From: JAVMKJ01 sp031732855
Lineage (GTDB): Bacteria > Pseudomonadota > Gammaproteobacteria > Competibacterales > Competibacteraceae
Reading direction: 5' to 3'
NCBI GenBank assembly: GCA_031732855.1
Contig: JAVMKJ010000142.1
Span: 18,307-82,306 of the forward strand
DNA length: 64,000 nt
In this document: positions 1-8,288 of the stretch, piece by piece
How the letters are laid out: each line of letters starts with the position of its first letter
Numbering within the stretch: position 1 is the stretch's first letter
Notes under the pieces: model-generated
The model's input: the letters and a program-made list of their open reading frames with translations, nothing else
The model's database searches: none
Told to the model about the DNA's origin: nothing
Position numbers and translations under genes: made by a program

Positions 1-210
1 AAACCGACCGAGATTCGGGCACCCATCGAGTTGTTGCGGGAAGCACGCGCGGCGTCGAGCGTGCCCATCGTTGCCATCGGCGGCATCACTCCGGACAATG
101 GTCCGTTGTTGCTGGAAGCGGGCGCCGATGCGCTGGCGGTGGTCAGCGGAGTGTTCGGCCCGCCCGATATCCAGGCCGCCGCCCGTCGCTATGCCAAGCT
201 GTTCGCCTGA
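1..210 (+). CDS. thiE: Thiamine phosphate synthase, C-terminal part (5' end outside window)
   Basis: An open frame runs from the first base of the window to a TGA at 208-210 and gives the last 69 residues of a ThiE/TenI-type TIM barrel. Visible family marks are PIVAIGGITPDN, the phosphate-binding loop late in the barrel, and GADALAVVSGVF just before the C-terminal helix. The family joins HMP pyrophosphate to thiazole phosphate to make thiamine monophosphate in the cytoplasm. hemL starts 11 bases downstream on the same strand, so the two are probably co-transcribed. TenI, the non-catalytic relative, cannot be fully excluded from this fragment alone. Confidence 0.85.
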   Translation, partial: KPTEIRAPIELLREARAASSVPIVAIGGITPDNGPLLLEAGADALAVVSGVFGPPDIQAAARRYAKLFA

Positions 211-221
211 GGAGGTCCACC

Positions 222-1499
222 ATGTCCCGCTCCGCGCAACTCTTCACCGAAGCCCAGCGCTATATTCCCGGCGGCGTCAATTCTCCGGTGCGCGCCTTTC
301 GCGGCGTCGGCGGCACGCCGATCTTCTTCAGGCGGGGCGAGGGCGCCTGGCTTTACGATGAAGATGATCGACGCTACATCGACTATGTCGGCTCGTGGGG
401 ACCGATGATCGTCGGTCACGCCCATCCGGCGGTGGTTCGGGCGGTGCGGGAGGCCGCCGCCAACGGTCTGAGCTTCGGCGCGCCCACCGCCATCGAAACC
501 GTCATGGCCCGCAAGATCCGCGAAATGGCTCCATCGATGGAGTTGGTGCGGATGTGCAACTCCGGCACGGAAGCGACCATGAGCGCCATCCGGCTGGCCC
601 GCGGCTTCACCTCCCGCAACACCATCGTCAAGTTCGAAGGCTGCTACCACGGCCATTCCGACTCGCTGCTGGTCAAGGCCGGCTCCGGGGCGCTCACCCT
701 GGGCATACCCACTTCGCCCGGCGTGCCGGCGGCGCTGGCTTCCTACACCGTGACCCTGACCTACAACGATTTACCGCAGGCCGGGCAGGTGTTCGCGCAG
801 ATCGGCGAGGAAATCGCCGGCGTCATCGTCGAACCGGTCGCCGGCAACATGAACTGCATCCCGCCCGTACCCGGTTTTCTGGAAGGCTTGCGCGAGCTGT
901 GCGATCGATACGGCAGCGTGTTGATCTTCGACGAAGTGATGACCGGCTTCCGGGTGGCGCCGGGCGGGGCGCAGGAGTTGTACGGCATCATTCCGGACCT
1001 GACCACCCTCGGCAAGATCATCGGCGGTGGCATGCCGGTTGGGGCTTTTGGCGGCAAGCGGGCGATCATGGAAAAACTGGCGCCGCTCGGCCCGATCTAT
1101 CAGGCCGGCACGCTGTCGGGCAATCCGGTGGCGATGGCGGCCGGGCTGGCGACGCTGGATCTGATTTCCGTCCCCCGCTTTCATGCCGACCTGGCCGCCA
1201 AGACCCAACGTCTGTGCGACGGACTGGTCGCCGCCGCCCGCAAGGCGGGCGTGCCGCTGACGGCCAACGCCGTTGGGGGAATGTTCGGGATTTTCTTCTC
1301 GGCGGAACCGGTCAATACCTATGCCCAGGCGATTGCCTGCGATGTCGACCGGTTCAAGGCGTTCTTCCACGGGATGCTGGCCGAGGGCGTTTATCTGGCA
1401 CCGTCCGCGTTCGAGGCGGGGTTTATGTCTTCGGCGCACGGCGAAGAGGACATCGAAGCCACCATCGCCGCCGCCTGGCGGGTATTCACTCGCATCTGA
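222..1499 (+). CDS. hemL: Glutamate-1-semialdehyde 2,1-aminomutase
   Basis: This 425-residue protein matches the usual length of HemL, the PLP enzyme that moves the amino group of glutamate-1-semialdehyde to give 5-aminolevulinate, the tetrapyrrole precursor made by the C5 pathway. The Schiff-base lysine is K265 in TLGKIIGGGMPVGAFGG and the PLP-binding aspartate lies in FDEVMTGFR (about residues 236-244). The N-terminal FTEAQRYIPGGVNSPVRAF is typical of the family. The ATG is preceded by a GGAGG stretch. It directly follows thiE. Its presence implies the glutamyl-tRNA route to haem rather than the glycine-dependent ALA synthase. Confidence 0.97.
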   Translation: MSRSAQLFTEAQRYIPGGVNSPVRAFRGVGGTPIFFRRGEGAWLYDEDDRRYIDYVGSWGPMIVGHAHPAVVRAVREAAANGLSFGAPTAIETVMARKIREMAPSMELVRMCNSGTEATMSAIRLARGFTSRNTIVKFEGCYHGHSDSLLVKAGSGALTLGIPTSPGVPAALASYTVTLTYNDLPQAGQVFAQIGEEIAGVIVEPVAGNMNCIPPVPGFLEGLRELCDRYGSVLIFDEVMTGFRVAPGGAQELYGIIPDLTTLGKIIGGGMPVGAFGGKRAIMEKLAPLGPIYQAGTLSGNPVAMAAGLATLDLISVPRFHADLAAKTQRLCDGLVAAARKAGVPLTANAVGGMFGIFFSAEPVNTYAQAIACDVDRFKAFFHGMLAEGVYLAPSAFEAGFMSSAHGEEDIEATIAAAWRVFTRI

Positions 1500-1622
1500 T
1501 GGGGGAATTTATCCTGCCGAAACCCCCGCGATGAACGGACGGCCAACGGAAGCGCCGCGCCCGCCAGGCAGGGGCGCCACCACACGACTCGTTTCTTCCT
1601 GCCTCCCACCGCTCAAGTAGGG

Positions 1623-1628
1623 TATAAT
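1623..1628 (+). promoter_or_regulatory. Candidate -10 box upstream of glyA
   Basis: A perfect TATAAT lies about 70 bases before the chosen glyA start, in an otherwise GC-rich gap after hemL. No convincing -35 element is seen at 16-18 bases spacing, so only the -10 is claimed. A 5' leader of roughly 60 bases would result. Confidence 0.4.
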
Positions 1629-1696
1629 TTACTTTTTATGATTTGTCCGCTCCTTACGTCCGAAGCAGCGGGCGCCCGTCTTTGCAGAGGTCGCGA

Positions 1697-2950
1697 ATGT
1701 TCAGTCGAGAAATGCGGATCGCCGGGTTTGACAACGAGTTATGGGCCGCCTTGCAGGGCGAGAAACAGCGTCAGGAAGCCCATATCGAACTGATCGCCTC
1801 GGAAAACTACGCCAGCCCGCGGGTGCTCGAAGCCCAGGGATCGGTGCTGACCAACAAGTACGCCGAAGGTTATCCGGGCAAACGCTATTACGGTGGCTGC
1901 GAGTTCGTGGACATCGCCGAACAACTGGCCATCGACCGCGCCAGGCAGCTGTTTGAAGCCGACTACGCCAACGTCCAACCGCATTCCGGCTCGCAGGCCA
2001 ACGCCGCCGTCTACATGGCGCTGCTGGAGCCGGGCGACGTCGCGCTGGGCATGAGCCTGGCCCACGGCGGCCATCTCACCCACGGCGCCAAGGTCAACTT
2101 TTCCGGCCGGCTGTACCGGGCGGTGCAATACGGCCTGAACGAGGCCACCGGCGAGATCGACTACGACCAGGTGGAACGACTGGCGCTCGAGTGCAAGCCG
2201 AAAATGATCGTCGCCGGCTTCTCGGCCTATTCGCGGGTGGTGAACTGGCAGCGGTTCCGTACGATTGCCGACCGGGTCGGCGCCTACCTGTTTGTGGACA
2301 TGGCCCACGTCGCCGGACTGGTCGCGGCCGGTCTCTATCCCAATCCGGTTTCCATCGCCGACGTGGTCACCACGACCACCCACAAGACCCTGCGCGGCCC
2401 GCGTGGCGGCCTGATCCTGGCCCGTTCCAATCCCGAGATCGAGAAGAAGCTGAACTCGCTGGTATTCCCCGGCACTCAGGGCGGCCCGCTGATGCATGTC
2501 ATCGCCGCCAAGGCGGTGGCGCTCCTGGAAGCCCTGCAACCCGACTTCATCGAGTATCAGAAGCAGGTGGTCGCCAACGCCCGCGCCATGGCCGGCGTGT
2601 TCGTCGAGCGAGGCTACGATATTGTTTCCGGCGGCACCGACAACCACCTGTTCCTGGTCAGCCTGATTGCCAGAGGTCTCACCGGCAAGGCCGCCGACGC
2701 CGCGCTGGGCCGGGCCTGGATCACGGTCAACAAGAATGCCGTGCCCAACGATCCACAGTCGCCGTTCGTGACCAGCGGGATCCGCATCGGCTCGCCGGCG
2801 ATCACCACCCGCGGCTTCAGGGAACGCGAGTGCCGGGAATTGACCGGCTGGATCTGCGACATCCTGGACGATCCGAACGACGAAACAGCGATCGACCGGG
2901 TACGCGGGCACGTACGGGAACTGTGCGCCCGGTTCCCGGTATACGGCTGA
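1697..2950 (+). CDS. glyA: Serine hydroxymethyltransferase
   Basis: The enzyme interconverts serine plus tetrahydrofolate and glycine plus 5,10-methylene-THF and is the main one-carbon source in the cytoplasm. The PLP lysine is near residue 230 in TTTTHKTLRGPRGG; SENYAS, the HSGSQAN loop and VDMAHVAGL are also present. I chose the ATG at 1697, which gives 417 residues beginning MFSREMRIAGFD, the length of E. coli GlyA, with an AGAGG six bases upstream. An in-frame TTG at 1643 would add 18 residues that look non-native. nrdR follows 27 bases after the stop codon, an arrangement common in proteobacteria. Confidence 0.96.
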   Translation: MFSREMRIAGFDNELWAALQGEKQRQEAHIELIASENYASPRVLEAQGSVLTNKYAEGYPGKRYYGGCEFVDIAEQLAIDRARQLFEADYANVQPHSGSQANAAVYMALLEPGDVALGMSLAHGGHLTHGAKVNFSGRLYRAVQYGLNEATGEIDYDQVERLALECKPKMIVAGFSAYSRVVNWQRFRTIADRVGAYLFVDMAHVAGLVAAGLYPNPVSIADVVTTTTHKTLRGPRGGLILARSNPEIEKKLNSLVFPGTQGGPLMHVIAAKAVALLEALQPDFIEYQKQVVANARAMAGVFVERGYDIVSGGTDNHLFLVSLIARGLTGKAADAALGRAWITVNKNAVPNDPQSPFVTSGIRIGSPAITTRGFRERECRELTGWICDILDDPNDETAIDRVRGHVRELCARFPVYG

Positions 2951-2977
2951 TTTCCTTCCAGGCACGCGGCGACGACG

Positions 2978-3451
2978 GTGCATTGCCCGTTCTGCGGCAT
3001 GTCCGATACGCGGGTGGTCGACTCGCGGCTGTCGGCGGAAGGCGACAAGGTCCGCCGCCGCCGCGAGTGCTCTCGCTGCAACGCCCGCTTCACCACCTAC
3101 GAAGTGGCCGAGCTGCTGATGCCGCCGGTGGTGAAGCGCGATGGCCGCCGCGAACCGTTTCTGGAGGAAAAGCTCCGTACCGGCTTGTTGCGGGCCCTGG
3201 AAAAGCGTCCCATCGCCGCCGGGCGGATCGAGGAAACCATCCTCCGCGTCAAGAACCGCGCCCGAGCCTGCGGCGAGCGCGAACTCAGCAGCCAGCAGAT
3301 CGGCGAATGGGTGATGGAAGAACTGCGCAACCTGGACCCGGTCGCCTATGTCCGTTTCGCCTCGGTCTACCGCAGCTTCGAGGACGTGAACGCCTTCCGC
3401 GAGGAAATCGAGCGGCTGCAGAAATCGCCTGGCGCGGCGGATGCCGGGTGA
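2978..3451 (+). CDS. nrdR: Transcriptional repressor NrdR
   Basis: NrdR represses ribonucleotide reductase genes by sensing ATP/dATP. The 157-residue product has the N-terminal zinc ribbon with C3-x2-C6 and C31-x2-C34 (MHCPFCG and CSRCN), followed by an ATP-cone domain (about residues 49-139, starting VVKRDGRREPF). Translation starts at GTG. It lies between glyA and ribD and its stop shares a base with the ribD start (TGATG), indicating translational coupling in the riboflavin operon, a classical NrdR position. Confidence 0.96.
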   Translation: MHCPFCGMSDTRVVDSRLSAEGDKVRRRRECSRCNARFTTYEVAELLMPPVVKRDGRREPFLEEKLRTGLLRALEKRPIAAGRIEETILRVKNRARACGERELSSQQIGEWVMEELRNLDPVAYVRFASVYRSFEDVNAFREEIERLQKSPGAADAG

Positions 3452-4617
3452 TGTCTTCCGGTCTACCTCTCTTTCCCCGTCCTTCTCCCCTGGAGGGGAA
3501 GGGAAGCGAGTGGCAGGCCGATGACTACCGGAACATGACGCGCGCCCTAGTGCTTGCCCGGCGCGGACTGTACGGCACCGATCCCAACCCCCGGGTCGGC
3601 TGCGTGCTGGTCAGAGAGGGGGCAATCGTCGGCGAGGGCTGGCACGAGCGCGCCGGGGAGCCTCATGCCGAGGCCAATGCCCTGGAGATGGCCGGCGAAC
3701 GGGCGCGCGGCGCGACCGCCTACGTGACGCTGGAGCCATGCTGCCATTACGGCCGCACCCCGCCCTGCACCGACGCGCTGTTGCGCGCCGGCATCACGCG
3801 CATGGTGGCGGCGATGCTCGATCCCAATCCGCGGGTCGCCGGCCGCGGACTGGCGCAACTCCGCGCGGCTGGAATCAGAGTGGAGTGCGGGCTGCTGGAG
3901 GCCGAGGCGCAGGCGCTGAACCCCGGTTTCATCCAACGCATGACCCAAGGGCGGCCCTTCGTTCGCGTCAAGCTGGCGATGAGCCTGGACGGGCGCACGG
4001 CGCTGGCTTCGGGCCAGAGCCAATGGCTGACCGGAGAGGCCGCGCGCCAGGACGTGCAAAGACTGCGGGCGCGCAGTTCGGCGATCCTGACCGGTATCGG
4101 CACGGTGTTGGCCGACGATCCCAGCCTGAACGTTCGCCTGCCGGAAGCCCCGCGCCAACCGTCGCGGGCGATCCTCGACACGGAACTGCGTACGCCGCCC
4201 ACCGCCAGGACCCTGCGGCTGCCTGGGTCGGTACTGATTTTTACCGCCGTCGCCGATCCAGCCGTGCAGGCACCCTTGCGGGCGGCGGGCGCGGAAATCG
4301 TGGTTACGCCGCGCGCCGAGCGGAGCTTAGACCCCCGCGCCATCTTGGCGGAACTCGCCCGCCGCGAATGCAATGAAGTTCATGCTGAATGTGGTTCGAC
4401 CCTGGCCGGCTCGTTGTTGCAGGCGGGTTTGATGGATGAATTGGTGGTTTACCTCGCTCCAATGCTGCTGGGCAACCGGGCGCGCGGGCTGTTCCAGTTG
4501 CCGGAATTGACGCAGATGCGCGAGCGGCTGGAGTTGGAGATTCTGGAAACGCGGGCGGTGGGGCGGGATTGGCGACTGACGTTGCGGCCGCGGCAACCTT
4601 GCCAGCCGCCATCCTGA
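3451..4617 (+). CDS. ribD: Bifunctional riboflavin deaminase/reductase RibD
   Basis: RibD deaminates the pyrimidine made from GTP and then reduces its ribosyl side chain, steps two and three of riboflavin synthesis. The N-terminal deaminase domain carries the zinc site H72-A-E74 (GEPHAEANAL), C97 and C106 in PCCHYGRTPPC. The reductase domain begins near residue 165 (RPFVRVKLAMSLDGRTA). The 388-residue frame starts at an ATG coupled to the nrdR stop. Residues 5-22 (LPLFPRPSPLEGKGSEW) are not family sequence; they are encoded by a C-rich/G-rich palindrome at 3481-3503 of a type repeated elsewhere in the window, so the native N-terminus begins near residue 25. An ATG at 3535 would omit the insert but cut into the domain. 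Confidence 0.94.
   Translation: MSSGLPLFPRPSPLEGKGSEWQADDYRNMTRALVLARRGLYGTDPNPRVGCVLVREGAIVGEGWHERAGEPHAEANALEMAGERARGATAYVTLEPCCHYGRTPPCTDALLRAGITRMVAAMLDPNPRVAGRGLAQLRAAGIRVECGLLEAEAQALNPGFIQRMTQGRPFVRVKLAMSLDGRTALASGQSQWLTGEAARQDVQRLRARSSAILTGIGTVLADDPSLNVRLPEAPRQPSRAILDTELRTPPTARTLRLPGSVLIFTAVADPAVQAPLRAAGAEIVVTPRAERSLDPRAILAELARRECNEVHAECGSTLAGSLLQAGLMDELVVYLAPMLLGNRARGLFQLPELTQMRERLELEILETRAVGRDWRLTLRPRQPCQPPS
3481..3503. repeat. REP-like C-rich/G-rich palindrome inside ribD
   Basis: The motif CTTCTCCCCT-GG-AGGGGAAGGG is an imperfect palindrome related in composition and structure to copies at 9811, 19685, 36619, 47877 and 57186. Here it is read in frame immediately after the ribD start codon. 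Confidence 0.7.
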
Positions 4618-4665
4618 AATCGCGCGCTAGCGAGGCTTTCACGGCCCGAACGGGATAAAGACATC

Positions 4666-5322
4666 ATGTTCACCGGCATCATCACCGCGGTCGGAACCAT
4701 TACCACCCTCCAGCCGCGCGGCGGCGATGTCCGCCTGCGCGTTGCCCCGGGCAAGCTGGACCTGAGCGACGTGCAACTGGGCGACAGTATCGCCGTCAGC
4801 GGCGTCTGCCTGACCGCCGTCGAACTGCCCGGCGACGGCTTCTGGGCCGACGCCTCGCGCGAAACGCTGGAACGCACCATCCTCGGCGACGCCACACCTG
4901 GCATGAAAGTCAACCTGGAGAAGGCGTTGACCCCAACCGCCCGCCTCGGCGGCCACCTGGTCAGCGGCCATGTGGACGGCATCGGCACGGTCGCCGAATG
5001 GCGACCGGACGGCCGTTCCTGGCGGCTGCGCATCCAGACTCCCGACGCCCTGGCCCGCTACATCGCCGAGAAAGGTTCCATCTGCGTGGACGGGGTCAGC
5101 CTGACCGTCAACCGCGTGGATGGCGCCGCCTTCGAACTCAATATCGTCCCGCACACTCTGGCTGAAACTACCCTGGTCGACTGCAAGGTCGGCCGGCGGG
5201 TCAATCTGGAGGTCGACTTGATCGCCCGCTATCTGGAGCGGCTGCTGCTGGGCGACCGCGCCGCCCAACCCGGCGGGGGGCTCACCGAAGCGCTACTGCG
5301 CGAACACGGGTTCTGGAAATAG
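4666..5322 (+). CDS. ribE: Riboflavin synthase alpha subunit
   Basis: The enzyme dismutates two 6,7-dimethyl-8-ribityllumazine molecules to riboflavin. The 218 residues contain two lumazine-binding repeats: one starts at MFTGIITAVGTI and the second near residue 98 with GGHLVSGHVDGIG. The first-repeat SVSGVCLTA-like block (DSIAVSGVCLTAV) and the second-repeat KGSICVDGVSLTVN block carry the ligand-binding residues. The gene follows ribD by 48 bases and the next gene starts two bases after its stop, so it is within the operon. Confidence 0.96.
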   Translation: MFTGIITAVGTITTLQPRGGDVRLRVAPGKLDLSDVQLGDSIAVSGVCLTAVELPGDGFWADASRETLERTILGDATPGMKVNLEKALTPTARLGGHLVSGHVDGIGTVAEWRPDGRSWRLRIQTPDALARYIAEKGSICVDGVSLTVNRVDGAAFELNIVPHTLAETTLVDCKVGRRVNLEVDLIARYLERLLLGDRAAQPGGGLTEALLREHGFWK

Positions 5323-5324
5323 CC

Positions 5325-6428
5325 ATGGCACTGAACCGCATCGATGAAATCCTCGCCGACCTCCGACAGGGCCGGATGGTCATCATCATGGACGACGAGG
5401 ACCGGGAAAACGAAGGCGACCTGCTGATGGCCGCCTCGCTCGTCCGCCCGGAGGACATCAACTTCATGGCCCGCTACGGGCGCGGCCTGATCTGCCTGAC
5501 CCTCACTCGCGAACGCTGCCAGCAGTTGCGTCTGCCGCTGATGGTGCAGGACAACGCCACCCCCTACTCCACCAACTTCACCGTCTCCATCGAAGCCGCC
5601 CAAGGCGTCACCACCGGCATTTCCGCCTACGACCGCGCCCACACCATCCGTACCGCCGTCCGGCCCGACGCCCGCCCCGAGGATCTGGTACAGCCCGGCC
5701 ACATCTTCCCGCTGATGGCCCAACCCGGCGGCGTGCTGACCCGCGCCGGCCACACCGAGGCCGGCTGCGACCTGACCCGACTGGCCGGTCTGGAGCCAGC
5801 GGCGGTCATCGTTGAAATTCTCAACGAGGATGGCGGCATGGCGCGGCGGCCCGATCTGGAATCGTTCGCCGAACGGCACGACGTCAAGATCGGCACCATC
5901 GCCGACTTGATCCGCTACCGGATGCAGAACGAAAAAACCGTCGAACGGGTCGCCGATGCCCGAATGACCACCGAATTCGGCCCGTTCCGGGTCCTGACCT
6001 ATCAGGATGTGGTCAGCCGGCAGGTCCATTTCGCCCTGGTCAAGGGCGAGATCCATTCCCACGAAACGGTGCTGGTGCGGGTTCACGTCCAGCACCTGCT
6101 GAGCGACCTGCTGACCCTCCAACTCCCCGACAGCGGCTGGCCGCTGCGCGACGCCCTGCGGCGGGTATCGCGGGAACCGGCCGGAGTGTTGGTTTTCCTG
6201 AGCCGCCCAGAGGAATCCACGGCGCTGATCCGGCGAATGCGCGGCTACCAATTCGGCTCCAGCGAAGCGCCCCGCCCTACCGACACGTCCACCGAACTTC
6301 GCACCTACGGCAACGGCGCCCAGATCCTGCTCGACATCGGCGTGCGGCGGATGCGGGTGCTGGGCGCGCCGAAACGCCTCACCGGTCTGTCCGGCTTCAA
6401 TCTGGAAGTTGTGGAATACGTTTCCTGA
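5325..6428 (+). CDS. ribB: 3,4-dihydroxy-2-butanone 4-phosphate synthase with degenerate GTP cyclohydrolase II-like domain (RibBX type)
   Basis: Residues 1-205 form a DHBP synthase that turns ribulose 5-phosphate into the four-carbon precursor of lumazine; the acidic metal/phosphate loop DDEDRENEGDL and RAGHTEAGCDL are intact. The remainder aligns with GTP cyclohydrolase II but the zinc-binding cysteines expected after the conserved VRVHSE block are missing: the protein reads VRVHVQHLLSDLL with no CxxxxxxxxxxCxC site, and downstream GTP-binding motifs are not recognisable. The cyclohydrolase half is therefore probably inactive, as in the described RibBX class, and a separate ribA would be needed elsewhere in the genome. 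Position between ribE and ribH supports the pathway role. Confidence 0.92.
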   Translation: MALNRIDEILADLRQGRMVIIMDDEDRENEGDLLMAASLVRPEDINFMARYGRGLICLTLTRERCQQLRLPLMVQDNATPYSTNFTVSIEAAQGVTTGISAYDRAHTIRTAVRPDARPEDLVQPGHIFPLMAQPGGVLTRAGHTEAGCDLTRLAGLEPAAVIVEILNEDGGMARRPDLESFAERHDVKIGTIADLIRYRMQNEKTVERVADARMTTEFGPFRVLTYQDVVSRQVHFALVKGEIHSHETVLVRVHVQHLLSDLLTLQLPDSGWPLRDALRRVSREPAGVLVFLSRPEESTALIRRMRGYQFGSSEAPRPTDTSTELRTYGNGAQILLDIGVRRMRVLGAPKRLTGLSGFNLEVVEYVS

Positions 6429-6462
6429 ACATCATTCCTTATCCCATCCCTACGGAACTCCC

Positions 6463-6942
6463 ATGCACCCGATCACCACCATCGAAGGCGATTTCACTCC
6501 GCCGCAGAACGCCCGCTTCGCCTTGGTCGCGGCGCGGTTCAACAGCTTCATCGTGCAGAACCTCGTCGACGGCGCGGTGGATGCCCTGCGCCGCCACGGC
6601 GTCCCCGAAGCCAGCATCGATCTGATCTGGACGCCGGGTTCCTTCGAACTCCCACTGGCTGCCCAGCGACTGGCCGCCAGCGAGCGCTACGAAGGCATCG
6701 TCGCCCTCGGCGCCGTGATCCGCGGCGGCACCCCGCATTTCGAATACGTCGCCGGCGAGTGCGTCAAGGGACTGGCGAGCGTAGCCCTGGAATACGATAT
6801 CCCGGTCGGTTTCGGCGTGCTGACCGTGGATACCATCGAGCAGGCGGTGGAAAGAGCCGGAACCAAGGCCGGCAACAAGGGCGCCGAGGCGGCCATGTCG
6901 GTTCTGGAGATGGTCAGCCTGTTGCAGCGGCTGGAAGCGTGA
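6463..6942 (+). CDS. ribH: 6,7-dimethyl-8-ribityllumazine synthase
   Basis: RibH condenses the RibB product with the ribitylaminopyrimidine from RibD. The product is 159 residues with the family blocks FALVAARFNSFI, TPGSFELPLAA, GAVIRGGTPHFEYVA and FGVLTVDTIEQA. The ATG at 6463 gives MHPITTIEGDF, which fits the family; an upstream in-frame start at 6409 would overlap the previous gene. nusB begins three bases after the stop. Confidence 0.96.
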   Translation: MHPITTIEGDFTPPQNARFALVAARFNSFIVQNLVDGAVDALRRHGVPEASIDLIWTPGSFELPLAAQRLAASERYEGIVALGAVIRGGTPHFEYVAGECVKGLASVALEYDIPVGFGVLTVDTIEQAVERAGTKAGNKGAEAAMSVLEMVSLLQRLEA

Positions 6943-6945
6943 GTC

Positions 6946-7398
6946 GTGAGCGGTCCGATTCGCAAGAACCTGCCTGGAAAGCGAAGCTGGGCGCGACGTT
7001 GCGCCGTCCAGGCGCTTTACGAATGGCAGATGACCGGCCAGGAACCCGGCCTGATCGCGGCGCGATTCCTGGCGGATCAGGATTTGGGCAAGGCCGATCC
7101 CGCCTATTTCCAGGAACTGGTTCATCAGGTTCCGGCGCGGGCGACGGAGATCGACGCCGCTCTGAACCCGTTTCTGGACCGGCCCCTGGCGCAGGTGGAC
7201 CCGGTGGAGCGCGCCATCCTGCTGGTCGGTGGCTACGAATTGATCCAGCGTCCGGACATCGCCTACCGGATCGTGATCAACGAGGCGGTGGAGCTGGCCA
7301 AGGTGTTCGGCGCCGAACAGGGACACCGCTTCGTCAACGGCGTGCTCGACAAGCTGGCCCGCGCCGCGCGGCCGGTCGAGTTCGCCGTGCCACCCTGA
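6946..7398 (+). CDS. nusB: Transcription antitermination protein NusB
   Basis: NusB binds boxA RNA with NusE and supports antitermination of rRNA transcription. The 150-residue helical product shows RSWARRCAVQALYEWQM at the N-terminus, ERAILLVGGYELI and YRIVINEAVELAKVFG. It starts at GTG, three bases after ribH, completing the conserved ribH-nusB pair. The stop codon lies inside the first copy of a 32-base direct repeat (7392-7423). Confidence 0.95.
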   Translation: MSGPIRKNLPGKRSWARRCAVQALYEWQMTGQEPGLIAARFLADQDLGKADPAYFQELVHQVPARATEIDAALNPFLDRPLAQVDPVERAILLVGGYELIQRPDIAYRIVINEAVELAKVFGAEQGHRFVNGVLDKLARAARPVEFAVPP

Positions 7399-7496
7399 GT
7401 GCGGTGAGGACCTCGCTTCCAACACGGACCGCGTGATATGGCCCGCACGACTCACCCGGGTGTTACCCTGAGTGCGGGGAGACCCTCGCTTCCAAC
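7392..7496 (+). repeat. Pair of 32-base direct repeats spanning the nusB stop codon
   Basis: Copy one is 7392-7423 and copy two 7465-7496; both begin ACCCTGAGTGCGG and end CTCGCTTCCAAC with three or four differences in between. The unit spans the last coding base and stop codon of nusB, and its second copy lies just before the MBL hydrolase gene, suggesting local duplication. Confidence 0.75.
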
Positions 7497-7528
7497 CCTC
7501 GCGCCAACGCAACGGTAAGGACGAAACC

Positions 7529-8215
7529 GTGAAACCACAACCGATTACCATCACCCGCGAAATCTTCCAGGTGGGCGGCCAAGGCCTGACCGCCCCCGAA
7601 GATGCCGCCATCTACCTGATCGACTTCGACGGCCACGCGGCGCTGGTGGACGCCGGCACCGGCCGCGGTCAGACGCAGCTGCTCGGGCACCTGGCTACCC
7701 TCGGCGTGCGGCCCGAACAGATCGAATATCTGCTGCTCACCCACTGCCATTACGACCACACGGGCGGCGCCCGCGGCCTGCGGGAGTTGCTGGGCTGTCC
7801 GGTGGTCGCGCACGAACTGGATGCCGGTTTCCTGGAACGTGGCGACAGTGAGGTCACGGCGGCCAGTTGGTATGGCGCCAAGCTGCGCCCCTGCCCCGTG
7901 GATCGCCAGCCGAGCGGGGCCCGAGAGACGCTGCCACTGGGCGGACGATCCATCACCGCGCTGCACATTCCCGGCCACTCTCCGGGCTCGCTGGCCTTTC
8001 TGACCGAATCCGAAGGCCAAATTGTGTTGTTCGGCCAGGACGTGCACGGGCCGCTGGACGTTCGCCTGCACTCGAACCGGGCGGATTACCGGGTCTCGCT
8101 GGAACGGCTGCTGGCGCTGGAAGCGGATATTCTCTGCGAAGGGCATTACGGGATTTACCGCGGCAAGGCGGCGGTGGCCCATTTCATCCGCTCGTTTCTG
8201 GATGAAACGTATTGA
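7529..8215 (+). CDS. MBL-fold metallo-hydrolase
   Basis: This 228-residue protein has a metallo-beta-lactamase fold. The metal ligands are visible as HCHYDH (LTHCHYDHTGG), the histidine in HIPGHSPGSLAF, the aspartate in FGQDVHGP and a late histidine in CEGHYGIYRG. Such proteins are usually thiolesterases (glyoxalase II-like) or lactonases; the exact substrate cannot be told. The GTG at 7529 (VKPQPITITREIF) is preferred because the upstream extension to 7472 is translated from the direct repeat. The next gene is convergent. Confidence 0.88.
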   Translation: MKPQPITITREIFQVGGQGLTAPEDAAIYLIDFDGHAALVDAGTGRGQTQLLGHLATLGVRPEQIEYLLLTHCHYDHTGGARGLRELLGCPVVAHELDAGFLERGDSEVTAASWYGAKLRPCPVDRQPSGARETLPLGGRSITALHIPGHSPGSLAFLTESEGQIVLFGQDVHGPLDVRLHSNRADYRVSLERLLALEADILCEGHYGIYRGKAAVAHFIRSFLDETY

Positions 8216-8288
8216 TCGCGTCGCTCACCCGTCCCTCGGAGACGAAGAAGGCGAATCGGGGCTCAGCCCACTGCCGCTGCCGGCCAGA

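Noticed and set aside
5200..5330. FMN riboswitch near ribB
   Set aside because: Genes are spaced by two bases and no RFN-type conserved blocks are present.
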